Source: Desulfarculales bacterium UBA702 (GTDB lineage: Bacteria; Desulfobacterota; Syntrophobacteria; Syntrophobacterales; Syntrophobacteraceae). Taken from it: 59,081 nucleotides of DNA. A model generated the notes under the pieces. The model ran no database searches. It was not told the origin of the DNA and saw nothing but the letters and a program-made list of their open reading frames with translations. Position 1 is the first letter of the stretch. Every line of letters begins with the position of its first letter. The stretch is from contig DBMI01000062.1 in assembly GCA_002298165.1 (NCBI GenBank), positions 197-59,277 of the forward strand, read 5' to 3'. Of the stretch, positions 43,120 to 51,835 are shown one piece after another. Both the position numbers and the translations under genes were made by a program.

Positions 43120-44703
43120 CTATTTTACGATATCCAGCTTCTTCATACGTGAATCGAAGGTCGAGCGGTTCACGCCGGCTTCTTTTGCTGCGCGGGTAAT
43201 GTGCCATTTGTTTTTTTCGAGCAGGTACAACACGTAGTCGTGTTCCAGTTGCTCCCATGTATAGCCTTCGAAAAAGCTCGCTCCGCCGGGCTGCCCTCCG
43301 GCAGGGACGGCATCGCCGGCACGGTTCTTTGCGGGCGGGATATCCGTGCCAATTTCCTTCACTGAGTTCTCCGGGGCCCGTGCTTCCACGAGCGTTGCAG
43401 CCGCACCGGGAAAATGGCATCCAAGGTCGGCGCAGGTTATTCTCCGGTCGCGAGTTATCACCAGGATGTGCTTGATGAAATTTTCAAGCTCGCGAACGTT
43501 CCCCGGCCACGAATATTCCACCAGAAATTCCAGCGCCTCCCTCGAAATCTGCTTGCGTTCGACTCCCGGCCTCAAGGACTCCCTGGCGAGGAAATGCTCG
43601 AGCAGGGGCGGGATGTCTTCCGGGCGATTGCGCAGGGCCGGCACCTGAAGCGGCAGCACATTGAGGCGGTAAAAAAGGTCTTCCCGGAACCTTCCGGCAG
43701 CTATTTCGGCGGGCAGGTCCCGGTTAGTCGCGGAGATGATGCGAACATCGACTTTTTTGGTGCGGGTCTCTCCCAGCGGCTTTATCTCGCTTTCCTGGAC
43801 GACGCGCAGAATCCGGGCCTGGAGCTGGGCTGGCATATCGCCAATTTCATCAAGAAAAACTGTGCCCCCGTCCGCGGCCTCGAAAAGCCCAACCTTACTC
43901 TTGAATGCGCCGGTAAAAGCTCCCTTCTGGTAGCCAAAAAGCTCGCTTTCGAGCAATGTGTCAGGGATACAACTGCAATTCTGGATGAGAAAAGGCATAT
44001 TGGCGCGGCCGCTCAGCCGGTGAATTTCCTTGGCTATCAGCTCTTTTCCAGTCCCGCTCTCGCCGGTAATCAGCACGGGAAAGTCAGTCGCGGCATACTC
44101 TTTGGCCATTTTCAAAGCACTTTGAAAAGCAGCGCTCTTGCCGATAATCGGTTCGCTGCGGAAGTTCTCGAGGGTTTGCCTGAGTTTAATATTTTCCTTG
44201 ACCTGTGCCGAATATGTCAGGGAGTTGCCAAGGGCAATTGAACCGATATCTATCAGTTGCTGGAGAGATTCCAGAAAACCCTCATCGAGATTGATCCGGC
44301 TTCCACCGGCGCTTGTTTCGATAATCTCGACGGCCCCGTAGACCTCGCCCGTTCTCAAAAGCAGCGGGAAACATAAAATAAGCCTGCTTTTGATGTCTAT
44401 TGCCGCCTCGGCTTCCTTAAAATGCCTGGAATCCTTGCCCGGTTCGGCGATGGTCATTTTACCGTTCTCGATAACCCATGCCACTATGCTCGGCCGCCCC
44501 GGCGGCAGAGTAAGCCCGATGATCTGCTCGCTTTGGGACCCGGCGGCTTCTACGCAGGTATAACCTTTACCGGCCTTCACCCATATCGATCCACGCTCGA
44601 CATTCTGCAGTTCGAGCAGGGCCAGCAGGAATTTGCGCCTCAGCTTTTCAAGGTCCAGTTCCTGGGATACCACCTTGCAGAAATTGAATGACTTGTCGCC
44701 CAT
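43120..44703 (-). CDS. Sigma-54-dependent transcriptional regulator (GAF-AAA+-Fis)
   Basis: Enhancer-binding activator of 527 residues without a receiver domain. A GAF domain (about 20-165) is a likely small-ligand or redox sensor. The AAA+ domain has GESGTGKE (Walker A), the sigma-54-contacting loop KGAFTGAF and Walker B GGTVFLDEIGDMP, with GRFREDLFYRLNVLPL after it. The C-terminal Fis-type helix-turn-helix is HITRAAKEAGVNRSTFDSRM. The start at ATG 44703 has GGAGAGG 4 nt upstream. A dyad CTTCCGAT-N4-ATCCGAAG (44764-44783, one mismatch) lies in the divergent region before the small Sm-like gene and could be an operator. Target genes not visible. Confidence 0.92.
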   Translation of the reverse strand: MGDKSFNFCKVVSQELDLEKLRRKFLLALLELQNVERGSIWVKAGKGYTCVEAAGSQSEQIIGLTLPPGRPSIVAWVIENGKMTIAEPGKDSRHFKEAEAAIDIKSRLILCFPLLLRTGEVYGAVEIIETSAGGSRINLDEGFLESLQQLIDIGSIALGNSLTYSAQVKENIKLRQTLENFRSEPIIGKSAAFQSALKMAKEYAATDFPVLITGESGTGKELIAKEIHRLSGRANMPFLIQNCSCIPDTLLESELFGYQKGAFTGAFKSKVGLFEAADGGTVFLDEIGDMPAQLQARILRVVQESEIKPLGETRTKKVDVRIISATNRDLPAEIAAGRFREDLFYRLNVLPLQVPALRNRPEDIPPLLEHFLARESLRPGVERKQISREALEFLVEYSWPGNVRELENFIKHILVITRDRRITCADLGCHFPGAAATLVEARAPENSVKEIGTDIPPAKNRAGDAVPAGGQPGGASFFEGYTWEQLEHDYVLYLLEKNKWHITRAAKEAGVNRSTFDSRMKKLDIVK

Positions 44704-44929
44704 ATATCCTCTCCGGTAGACAGGCTGTCTTTTCGTCACATCCTTTAGTAATTTGCGAAAACTTCCGATTTATATCCGAAGCTATTCGAAATTGAATATA
44801 TATATCCTTACAGGTCTTTGGGAGAATGGGTCAAGTCCGAAGCGATCTCCGGGAATGTTTTAATGTGTATTTCCGGCGCCAGACCGCCGGCCAGTGCGCT
44901 TACATGCTTTGAACAAAGGAGGTTTCCCC

Positions 44930-45214
44930 ATGAGGGAAATGAACACCAGAAAAATTATTGTCACAATGACTGACGGGACCGTCTTCAGGGGCTCGATCAA
45001 TATCGGCAGCTCTCGACGCATTTCGGACTATTTCAGAAGAAATGAGAGCATGTTCGTGCTTTTCAACGCGACATTGGACCATGGAGCCGATAAGGAAGTC
45101 TATTTCTTAAATACCCGCCATATTCTGTGGGTGAAACCGGACGAGCAAATCGAAGCCTGCCAGTCGGACGACATTCTTGCGATAGGAATCGAGTGCGAAG
45201 CGGAAGAGGATTGA
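44930..45214 (+). CDS. Small Sm-like beta-rich protein of unknown function
   Basis: Protein of 94 residues; family not firmly recognised. It has short strands TRKIIVTMTDGTVFRGSINI, then SMFVLFNATLD, EVYFLNTRHILWVKP and an acidic tail (ECEAEED). The DGTVFRGSI strand-turn and the ILWVKP strand recall Sm-like or similar small beta barrels, but this is pattern-level only. ATG 44930 has AGGAGG 8 nt upstream. It is transcribed divergently from the sigma-54 regulator at 44703 and could be one of its targets. Confidence 0.75.
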   Translation: MREMNTRKIIVTMTDGTVFRGSINIGSSRRISDYFRRNESMFVLFNATLDHGADKEVYFLNTRHILWVKPDEQIEACQSDDILAIGIECEAEED

Positions 45215-45309
45215 TTTAAACTGATGATTTGCTTGAGCTTTGCCCAGGGCAGGTGTAGCGGGGAACCACCAAAAAGCCTGACGGAAGATAATATTCGAAC
45301 ATTTCCGAA

Positions 45310-45341
45310 TTGTCGGGCAGGCCTTCAAGCCTGCCCGACAA
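45310..45341. repeat. Palindromic hairpin repeat (GCAGGC type), copy 2
   Basis: TTGTCGGGCAGGC (45310-45322) and GCCTGCCCGACAA (45329-45341) form a perfect 13-bp stem with a 6-nt loop in the gap between the small beta protein and the U32 gene. The GGGCAGGC core matches the copy at 12473. It could act as a terminator or a REP-like element. No T-run follows. Confidence 0.75.
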
Positions 45342-45450
45342 TATGCAACCATCTAATCCGGATTTTTTGAACCCCGAATACTAATTAAGACTGCTGATGC
45401 CGTAAAGGAGGATGGTGGGCTTCAATTGCGTGATATTTACCCAATCGCGT

Positions 45451-46488
45451 TCAGGCCGGAATATCCAAACCCCTTATGTTCCGGTGAAGCTCCCGGCTTT
45501 TCTCTCTTCGGACAATATCCCGCTCCCCTGCTATTTCATCGAGTTCGCGCTGAATTACCCGCAGGTCCGGTTCATTCCATGACCGGCCGGCGCGGTGAGC
45601 GTCTATCATTGCCCTATATATTTGGATCATCCTGGCAATAAGATCTACCGGGTATTCCCTGCCCTGGACCTTGATCGTTGCCAGCCCGAGGTCGAGATAA
45701 TCCCATAGCTCCTTGCCGTTTGTAAGGAAGGCCACGTTCGGATTTAGGCGGATGCGCTCATTTATGGCCTCAATCTCCTCGATTGACTTGCCTCTGTGCG
45801 ACAGAAGCTTAAATCTTTGCTCATCACTTAGAAGGCAGATCCGGAAGCAACTACCTGATCTGTCAGGCCACCCCTCGTATTCGACGATTTCGTTTCCGTC
45901 CTCATCGCTGTATCTCTTTACCACATAGGAGTCTTTTATCAGTTCATGGAAAAAGCAATTTCCGACGCCACCAACACAACGAGTGCCGTGGACCAACACT
46001 TCAGCGCCGAGGCCGAGCAAATCGGCTGACTCCTTGAAGGTCCTGAGTTTTTCGACAGTATTGATTTCGGTGCTTGCTACCACCTGGTTGGCACCGTAGC
46101 TTTTGTATTCGGCTATCTGCTCGAGGGTCTGGATGTTACACCCGACGCTTGCATGAATCACCAGTTCCGGAAAGTTCTTCCGCACCATCTGCATGATTAG
46201 TGGGGTTTTTGGAATGACCCCTTCCGCACCCCATGATGCATATTTAGCAATCTTTCCGAGGACGATCATCGCCTTTTCCGAGGGAATATCGACATTTAGG
46301 GCAATGCGGACTTTCCCTTTGTATCGGCTGGCGATCTCGATTGCTTCGCGCACCTGGGAATCTTCGAGTTCCCATTCACTTTTCCTGCGGCTGAATCCCT
46401 TCGAACCCACGTAAACGGCCTCGGCTCCTTTTTCAAAGCAGGCTTCAACCATGGGGAGGCTTCCGCCGGGCGCCAGGAGTTCGTTCAT
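45451..46488 (-). CDS. U32-family Fe-S protein (peptidase U32 homologue)
   Basis: Protein of 345 residues in the peptidase_U32 family. The N-terminus is NELLAPGGSLPMVEACFEKGAEAVYVGSK. The Cys cluster in HGTRCVGGVGNCFF, followed by GSCFRICLL, is the four-Cys iron-sulfur signature of this family. U32 members act in oxygen-independent ubiquinone hydroxylation (UbiU/UbiV) and RNA hydroxylation (RlhA, TrhP). With no SCP2/UbiT gene here, I cannot choose among them. Start ATG 46488 has GGAGG 6 nt upstream; the longer frame lacks family support. Neighbour 46761 is separate. Confidence 0.88.
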   Translation of the reverse strand: MNELLAPGGSLPMVEACFEKGAEAVYVGSKGFSRRKSEWELEDSQVREAIEIASRYKGKVRIALNVDIPSEKAMIVLGKIAKYASWGAEGVIPKTPLIMQMVRKNFPELVIHASVGCNIQTLEQIAEYKSYGANQVVASTEINTVEKLRTFKESADLLGLGAEVLVHGTRCVGGVGNCFFHELIKDSYVVKRYSDEDGNEIVEYEGWPDRSGSCFRICLLSDEQRFKLLSHRGKSIEEIEAINERIRLNPNVAFLTNGKELWDYLDLGLATIKVQGREYPVDLIARMIQIYRAMIDAHRAGRSWNEPDLRVIQRELDEIAGERDIVRREKSRELHRNIRGLDIPA

Positions 46489-46760
46489 TATAGTCCTCCT
46501 TCTCAGAAAATCGGGATCACATCGGACCTCGAATGGTGTGAACCAGCCCAAAAACTTTTCCGCGGTGGAAAGGCTCTCAAATCTGACTCGCCTGACAGGC
46601 TGAGTCTTGCCCGCTTCTCCACAGTCGACGTAGTTCAGGGTTCACCGAAGAGCTGAGATGAGGGTTCTTGGAAAGATCGAATCCCGCTCTCTCCTGATAA
46701 AACATTTCTTCCCCGCCGCCGTTGTGCGGGGCAACACGAAGCATTTTAAAGCATCCGGTG

Positions 46761-47051
46761 TCAGGCACCTTCGATAATATTAAAGAAATCATCGACCGGA
46801 ATTGCCTGATAAACTTCATAGGTAACGGTTCCGTGTTCGAGAGTTCTCGCAATGCTTTTTACCCTCTCAGCATCATCGTGAAATTCAGCCAGAATCAGGT
46901 ACTCGCCCTTCGAGACGATGTAGTAGGCTGAAAGTATTTTCCCCCCGTGTTTTTCGACATTCTTCTTTCCCGTCTCGAAGCGTTCGCGCGAATGCTTCAT
47001 GTCCTTGTTTCCTTCAGGGGTTGGTTTTAAAAAAGATGCATAAACCGGCAT
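46761..47051 (-). CDS. GYD domain protein
   Basis: Small protein of 96 residues of the GYD family. The start is MPVYASFLKPTPEGNKDM, then KKNVEKHGGKILSAYYIVSKGEYLILAEF. The family name comes from a Gly-Tyr-Asp motif, here varied as GEYLILAEFHDD. Function unknown; related dimeric alpha/beta barrels handle small ligands. ATG 47051 has AGGAGG 5 nt upstream. It is followed on the same strand by the U32 gene after about 270 nt with no further gene. Confidence 0.75.
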   Translation of the reverse strand: MPVYASFLKPTPEGNKDMKHSRERFETGKKNVEKHGGKILSAYYIVSKGEYLILAEFHDDAERVKSIARTLEHGTVTYEVYQAIPVDDFFNIIEGA

Positions 47052-47532
47052 GAAAACCTCCTTGGCGATGAAGAAACTTTCATCCAAAGTGGGGCTAGGA
47101 CTGGCCGCTCTGAGCGTCGGCATGAATCAAAAAATGAACAAGGGAATACGGACTGTCTTTTGAGCAAGATTAATGCCAGGCCAGCAAAACCGCCAAGCCA
47201 AGCCAAAACCCAGATAGGGTTATCTTTTCACTTGACTTTGAAGGCGAACTAAAGTCCCATTATCAATGCAAATAGAGGGAAATTGACACGTCCGCGAAAG
47301 AACCGATGCCGTGGTTTAGCAACTGCAGACACCAGGTTTCGTTCAAGATTAGTAACCAGGTGTTCATCTTTAACGAATTTTTAGTAAACCAAGCCGATAT
47401 CCCGATCCGGATCACACCGCGCGCGGATCCTAATCTTCCTGCTTCCGGTAGTTATTGCCACTCTCCATACACCGAATACACCGGATCATTTTAAGCTATA
47501 TGAGCAGCGAACCATCTTTGGAGTTCGGTAAA
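47052..47532. other. Intergenic region before the PAS sigma-54 regulator
   Basis: About 480 bp separates the GYD gene (leftward) from the regulator at 47533 (rightward). It is AT-richer than its neighbours. I see only TTGACT near 47233 as a possible -35, with no good -10 at the usual distance. No gene is supportable. Confidence 0.35.
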
Positions 47533-50229
47533 ATGGCGCAGCGAACACGTTTGGAAAACGGCCTTCTCCTGCCCTGCCCCACCTGCTTTGACTCCGTGTT
47601 CCACAGTGTGACGGAGCCGATGTTCATTTGCGATTCCAGTCTCCGAATTCTCGAGGTTAACAAGCCTTTTGCTGACCTTTTTCAAGGCGAACCGGTTGGG
47701 CGAAAGTTCCGGGAAGTATTCGAAGGGCCAGAGGCAAAGCTGCTCCAAACCAGCTTTGAAGAAATCCTGAGTTCCAAAACAGCCCGGTCGTGTGACGTGT
47801 TCCTGGCCCTTCCGGACGGGACCCCGAGATACTTCGAATTCACCGCCTCGCCCATTGTTACTTCCAATGGATCGGTATCGAGCATAATCGGCCAGGTCCA
47901 CGATGTCTCGATGCGCAAGGACCTGGAAAAAGAGCTGAAGGTATCGGAGGAAAGGTACCGGAAGATTGTCGAAACTGCGCGGGAAGGCATATACATCGTT
48001 GATATAGAATCCAGAATCGTGTTCACTAACAGGCGCATGGCATCGATGCTGGGCTACACTCCCGAGGAAATCATCGGCCGGCGCACAGTGGAATTCATGG
48101 ACGAGAGTTCACGGGCACTTGCGCCGGAAAGGTTTGCAAGGCGTCGGAAAGGTTTGTCCGAAACATACGAGGTCGCCCTCAGGAAACGGGACGGAGTACG
48201 GATCAACTGTCTTCTCTCCGCCGCGCCCATTAAGGAAAATGGGGTTTTTTTCGGGACACTGGGCATCGTAACCGACATAACCTGCCTAAAAAAAATCGAG
48301 GCTGAGCTACGATCGGCGAAATCCTTTTCCGAAAAGATCGTCAACAGCATCACAGATAATCTGGTAGTGGTAGATCCTTCAAGCTACGCGATAGTTCAGG
48401 CCAACCAGTCTTTTATGGCCAGAACCAAGGTCGGGCACCTCTCTGAGTTGACCGGCAGGACCTGCTATGATGTGCTGTTTAAAAAGGAAACCCCCTGTCA
48501 TGAGGATGGTATTTTCTGCCCCGTTCAAAAGACCTATGAGACGGGACAGCCATTGCTTTGCGAAACCATCCACCCCGACCTCAGGCAAAGCGACCGGATC
48601 ATTCAGATTGCCACCTATCCCATTTTGAACGAAGAGGGCAAAGTCGACCTGGTAATCCGCACCGAACGCGACATAACCGAAAAGACAATACTTGAGCAGA
48701 CACTGGCGCTGCGATCCGAGGAACTGCTAAAAACCCAGCGCAGGCTCGAAGAGCTTTTCGAATTATCGAGGGAGATGGGGACAAAAGGGAGCCTGGCCGA
48801 ACTGGTCCAGTTTCTGCTCGGAGTTACTGTTAAATTGCTGCGTGATGCGGAACCCGCGCTCCTGCTGTTAAGCGCAACCTGCGATCAGCTATTGCGACTG
48901 GATGACTGCGAGCCCAGAGTCGTTAAAAAATTGCTCGATATCATACAGCGGATCGATAAATCCGGTCTTACTCATGATTTTGTCCAGCAGATCAGGAAAT
49001 TCAAAGTTAAGGACCCAGGCCGGGGCACCGGCTCATCGAAGGTTTTTCCCATCCTAAAAACAGTTGCTGAATCAAATCCCACATGGTCGGCCATTCCTCT
49101 TTTCGTTCGCCAGCAGTGCATCGGGCTGCTTTTCGTCGGGTCGAAGACTTTCAGCCAGTACCCGCCGGCGGATCTGCGCTTTCTCGAAGCTCTTTGCGAA
49201 CAGGCATCCGGCCACCTTCGAAACCTCGTCATCCATGAGGCCGAGGTAAAGCATCTCAGGTCTCAGGCAACCGAGCGGTCGAGCTATGGGGACATCATCG
49301 GTCAGAGCCGCGCAATGCAGGAAATCTATGAACTTATAGACCTGGTGGCCTGCTCGGATGCAACCGTGATGATTACCGGCGAAAACGGCACCGGAAAAGA
49401 GATGGTCGCGAATGCGATCCACAGAAAAAGTCACCGCGCAAAAGGTCCTTTCGTTGTCGCCAACTGTTCAGCCTATTCGCCGACATTGCTCGAAAGCGAA
49501 ATTTTCGGCCATGAAAAAGGTTCCTTTACCGGCGCCATTCATCAGAAAAAAGGAAGAATAGAGCGCGCCCACGGAGGGACCTTATTTCTGGACGAAATCG
49601 GCGAGATTGCCCCGTCAGTGCAGATCTTTCTGCTGAGATTCCTGCAGGATCACCGGTTTGAAAGGGTCGGCGGGGAGAAGGTCATCGCGGCGGATGTACG
49701 GGTGCTTGCCGCAACAAACCGAGACCTGCAGAGCGAAGTTCAGAGCGGAAGATTCAGAGACGATCTTTTCTACCGCCTGAATGTTATAGCGATTCATCTG
49801 CCGAGTTTGAGGGAACGTACCGAGGACATCCCCTTGCTGGCGCAATACTTCTTAAACAGGTACAACCTCAAAGAGCACAAAAATATACGCAATATCTCAC
49901 CCGGAGCCATGCAGGCCCTCATGAACCACGACTGGCCCGGAAATGTTCGCCAGCTCGAAAACGCAATCAGCCACGCCGTCGTGCTGTCGCAGGGCGACAC
50001 CATCCGCCGGCATCACCTGCCGAAGTTCCTGTGGGACCTGGCTGGTGGCAAGAGTTCGACTTCGCTTTCGGAAAGTGAACGAGTACTCATCCTGAATGCC
50101 CTCAAAAGGTCAAACTGGAATAAGCATGATGCGGCCAGGCGGCTCAATATCAGCCGAAGTACACTGTATAGCAAAATGCGAAGGTTCGGGCTGGATGAGG
50201 CTGGTGTCAAGGGTGTCAAAGATGAGTGA
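47533..50229 (+). CDS. Sigma-54-dependent regulator with three PAS domains and a GAF-like domain
   Basis: Activator of 898 residues from this start. Three PAS domains lie at about 15-130, 135-255 and 255-385. A region resembling GAF follows (about 405-575), then AAA+ (about 590-820) with GENGTGKEMVANAIH, the sigma-54 loop EKGSFTGAIH (GSFTGA variant of GAFTGA) and GGTLFLDEIGEIAP. A C-terminal Fis HTH (NKHDAARRLNISRSTLYSKM) closes the protein. The start is uncertain: ATG 47533 has GGAG 9 nt upstream; ATG 47500 and the open frame to 47455 are alternatives. It is large for this family and lacks a receiver, so it should sense signals itself. Confidence 0.9.
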   Translation: MAQRTRLENGLLLPCPTCFDSVFHSVTEPMFICDSSLRILEVNKPFADLFQGEPVGRKFREVFEGPEAKLLQTSFEEILSSKTARSCDVFLALPDGTPRYFEFTASPIVTSNGSVSSIIGQVHDVSMRKDLEKELKVSEERYRKIVETAREGIYIVDIESRIVFTNRRMASMLGYTPEEIIGRRTVEFMDESSRALAPERFARRRKGLSETYEVALRKRDGVRINCLLSAAPIKENGVFFGTLGIVTDITCLKKIEAELRSAKSFSEKIVNSITDNLVVVDPSSYAIVQANQSFMARTKVGHLSELTGRTCYDVLFKKETPCHEDGIFCPVQKTYETGQPLLCETIHPDLRQSDRIIQIATYPILNEEGKVDLVIRTERDITEKTILEQTLALRSEELLKTQRRLEELFELSREMGTKGSLAELVQFLLGVTVKLLRDAEPALLLLSATCDQLLRLDDCEPRVVKKLLDIIQRIDKSGLTHDFVQQIRKFKVKDPGRGTGSSKVFPILKTVAESNPTWSAIPLFVRQQCIGLLFVGSKTFSQYPPADLRFLEALCEQASGHLRNLVIHEAEVKHLRSQATERSSYGDIIGQSRAMQEIYELIDLVACSDATVMITGENGTGKEMVANAIHRKSHRAKGPFVVANCSAYSPTLLESEIFGHEKGSFTGAIHQKKGRIERAHGGTLFLDEIGEIAPSVQIFLLRFLQDHRFERVGGEKVIAADVRVLAATNRDLQSEVQSGRFRDDLFYRLNVIAIHLPSLRERTEDIPLLAQYFLNRYNLKEHKNIRNISPGAMQALMNHDWPGNVRQLENAISHAVVLSQGDTIRRHHLPKFLWDLAGGKSSTSLSESERVLILNALKRSNWNKHDAARRLNISRSTLYSKMRRFGLDEAGVKGVKDE

Positions 50230-50961
50230 ACAGGGGTCGTTTCCTGTACAGTGGCGCATACGCAGTAAAACAGCATATTGTGTTCGATTTCACATATAAG
50301 AGGGACGGATTTCGTACATTCTTAGCTTTTCACGACGCTTTGAGTTGATGCAGTGGCAATAAATATTTTAAAAAAAAATTCCTAACCAGCTCTTTCGCAT
50401 GTCTAAATCCTCCATTTCAGCCGCTCCAAATCAGCATTCAAGGTAGTTTTTCTCTTCTCCTGCCCCGGTAAATTCGCCAGGGCTTTTTCCGAAGATAGTT
50501 TTTTCATGCTATTTCTGCTCCTTAAAACCGCTACCGGGTCTTAGGCCAAGTGGGGCACGGTTCTTGAATCAATACGTTCGACCCTCGAAACCGGCTCTCC
50601 GAAAGGGCCATCCAGAAAGAAAATATCGCGGGAGCCGGACGGGAGGTCAACCCCTCGTGAGGACCATCATCCATACAAGGTGATGGTCTTCAACCGGGGA
50701 TGAAGATCTGGCGTTCGGTCCGAGTCTCACCGAACATTCGCAGGCAAACCCCGAAAATCCGAGACAAGTTTCAAAATCAGCCGGCTAATCTCAGCAGGTC
50801 CAACCGCAAATCCTGAATCAGGTTCAAACCGCTGCTCGTCCTGGATAATATTAGATATAGCGCGGCCCGAGGACTTAAACCGCGGTTTTGCATGAATCCT
50901 TTACTCCTCATGGGGGAGGAACCTGCCATCGGACGTGCGATGGGTTAATCGGAGTCCCTAG
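50230..50961. promoter_or_regulatory. Intergenic region with a structured segment and a sigma-54-like box
   Basis: A 12-bp stem (50658-50669 with 50681-50692, one G-T wobble, 11-nt loop) sits inside outer CCCC/GGGG arms (50651-50654 and 50696-50699). Further short hairpins are at 50905-50920 (TCCTC/GAGGA) and 50926-50943 (CCATCG/CGATGG), just before the pseudo-receiver start. GGCACGGTTCTTGAA (50554-50568) resembles a sigma-54 promoter (GG-N10-GA; consensus GC). The region could be an RNA leader; no known riboswitch class was recognised. Confidence 0.45.
50403..50507 (-). CDS. Candidate 34-aa basic peptide
   Basis: Short frame with AAGGAG 10 nt upstream of ATG 50507. The peptide begins MKKLSSEKALANLPGQEKRK and ends in a predicted helix NADLERLKWRI. 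It is basic and mostly helical. It lies in a region otherwise free of genes and opposite in direction to the pseudo-receiver. The ribosome site is the main support; conservation is untested. Confidence 0.4.
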   Translation of the reverse strand: MKKLSSEKALANLPGQEKRKTTLNADLERLKWRI

Positions 50962-51405
50962 ATGTCAAGCCGGGATGTTTTATTTCCAGTATTGGCGCTC
51001 AACGAGAAGGTTCGAAATCACGTACTGAACTTGTTGGGAAAAAATGGATATCCAAGTGTCGGCACAGACAATCTGGATGACCTGGTAGCCTCGATCAAGG
51101 GAAAGAAATATGCTTTGATCTTTGTGGATAGTGAAGCCATCCTGGCATACGGGACATGGATTGTGCCGCAGGTCAGAACTGCCTGCCGCGAGTGCAGGCT
51201 CATTCTGCTTTGCAGTCAGATGCACCGCAACTTTGTACAGCGGGTAATGGAACTCGGGGCTTACGGCTGCATTATCGAACCGTATGCTGAGTGGGAACTG
51301 CTCACCATGGTAAGACCCATTATCGCAGACCTGCAGTTAGAAAAAAAACTGAGAGCACTAAGAACAAAGCGCCTTGATAAGACCTCCGCAAACGATAACC
51401 CATAA
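50962..51405 (+). CDS. Degenerate response-regulator receiver (pseudo-receiver)
   Basis: Protein of 147 residues with a CheY-like fold: strands PVLALNEK, ALIFVDSE, RLILLCS and YGCIIEP in the normal order. Asp56 (LIFVDSE) is at the phospho-acceptor position. The acidic pair of the first strand is missing (LALNEK), and the conserved Lys before Pro is Glu106 (IIEPYAEW). Phosphorylation is therefore unlikely, and the domain may be a protein-interaction module. The C-terminal helix is basic. GGAG lies 7 nt before the ATG. The upstream regulator is a sigma-54 activator without a receiver, though 730 bp of structured sequence separates them. Confidence 0.75.
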   Translation: MSSRDVLFPVLALNEKVRNHVLNLLGKNGYPSVGTDNLDDLVASIKGKKYALIFVDSEAILAYGTWIVPQVRTACRECRLILLCSQMHRNFVQRVMELGAYGCIIEPYAEWELLTMVRPIIADLQLEKKLRALRTKRLDKTSANDNP

Positions 51406-51541
51406 TAAATTTTTCCACGCCAAGATAGCACCACTGCCTCGATCTTCTGACGGAGCAATGTATCAATTACGACCCCATTTAAAGACACGAAAAAGCGGTC
51501 GGCGGTTCGCATCTATTGACACAATGGAAAGTTGAGAGACA

Positions 51542-51832
51542 GTGGGGGACATGCGCCCCCCACTCTTTGGAAGGAGATTGAGACCCGTTGCCCCGGGTCG
51601 GCGGGGCAGTTCCGGCAAAGCCGTGGCCCTTCCTGCCGCAAAAACGGCCTTATTTGACCGGAAAAGCACCGGAACTACAACAAACGATTCGTCCGCGGAA
51701 ATCTTAAGCTCTTTAGGAACGATGAGGAGCGATCGCAGCTACTTCAGACATCCATATGACAGGCCGACAGACACAGATCCAGTGGAAGAGGAATTTCCCT
51801 GGGCTGAAGAAACGTCCCAGGTAACCGACTAA
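51542..51832 (+). CDS. Hypothetical 96-aa protein (doubtful)
   Basis: Open frame starting at GTG 51542 (ATG 51551 is the alternative) with no clean ribosome site. The product is basic in the first half and acidic in the second (DPVEEEFPWAEE). No family is recognised. It ends just before the convergent acyl-CoA ligase. Its coding status is uncertain; low-complexity Pro/Arg/Gly content argues against it. Confidence 0.3.
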   Translation: MGDMRPPLFGRRLRPVAPGRRGSSGKAVALPAAKTALFDRKSTGTTTNDSSAEILSSLGTMRSDRSYFRHPYDRPTDTDPVEEEFPWAEETSQVTD

Positions 51833-51835
51833 GTA

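Noticed and set aside
46577..46852. 91-aa minus-strand frame between the U32 and GYD genes
   Set aside because: No ribosome site or family feature, and it overlaps the start of the GYD gene region; it looks like chance.
50710..50790. A GGCAAACC segment resembling the core of a GEMM (c-di-GMP) riboswitch
   Set aside because: The surrounding conserved positions and the second helix do not follow the consensus, and no typical target gene is in frame nearby.
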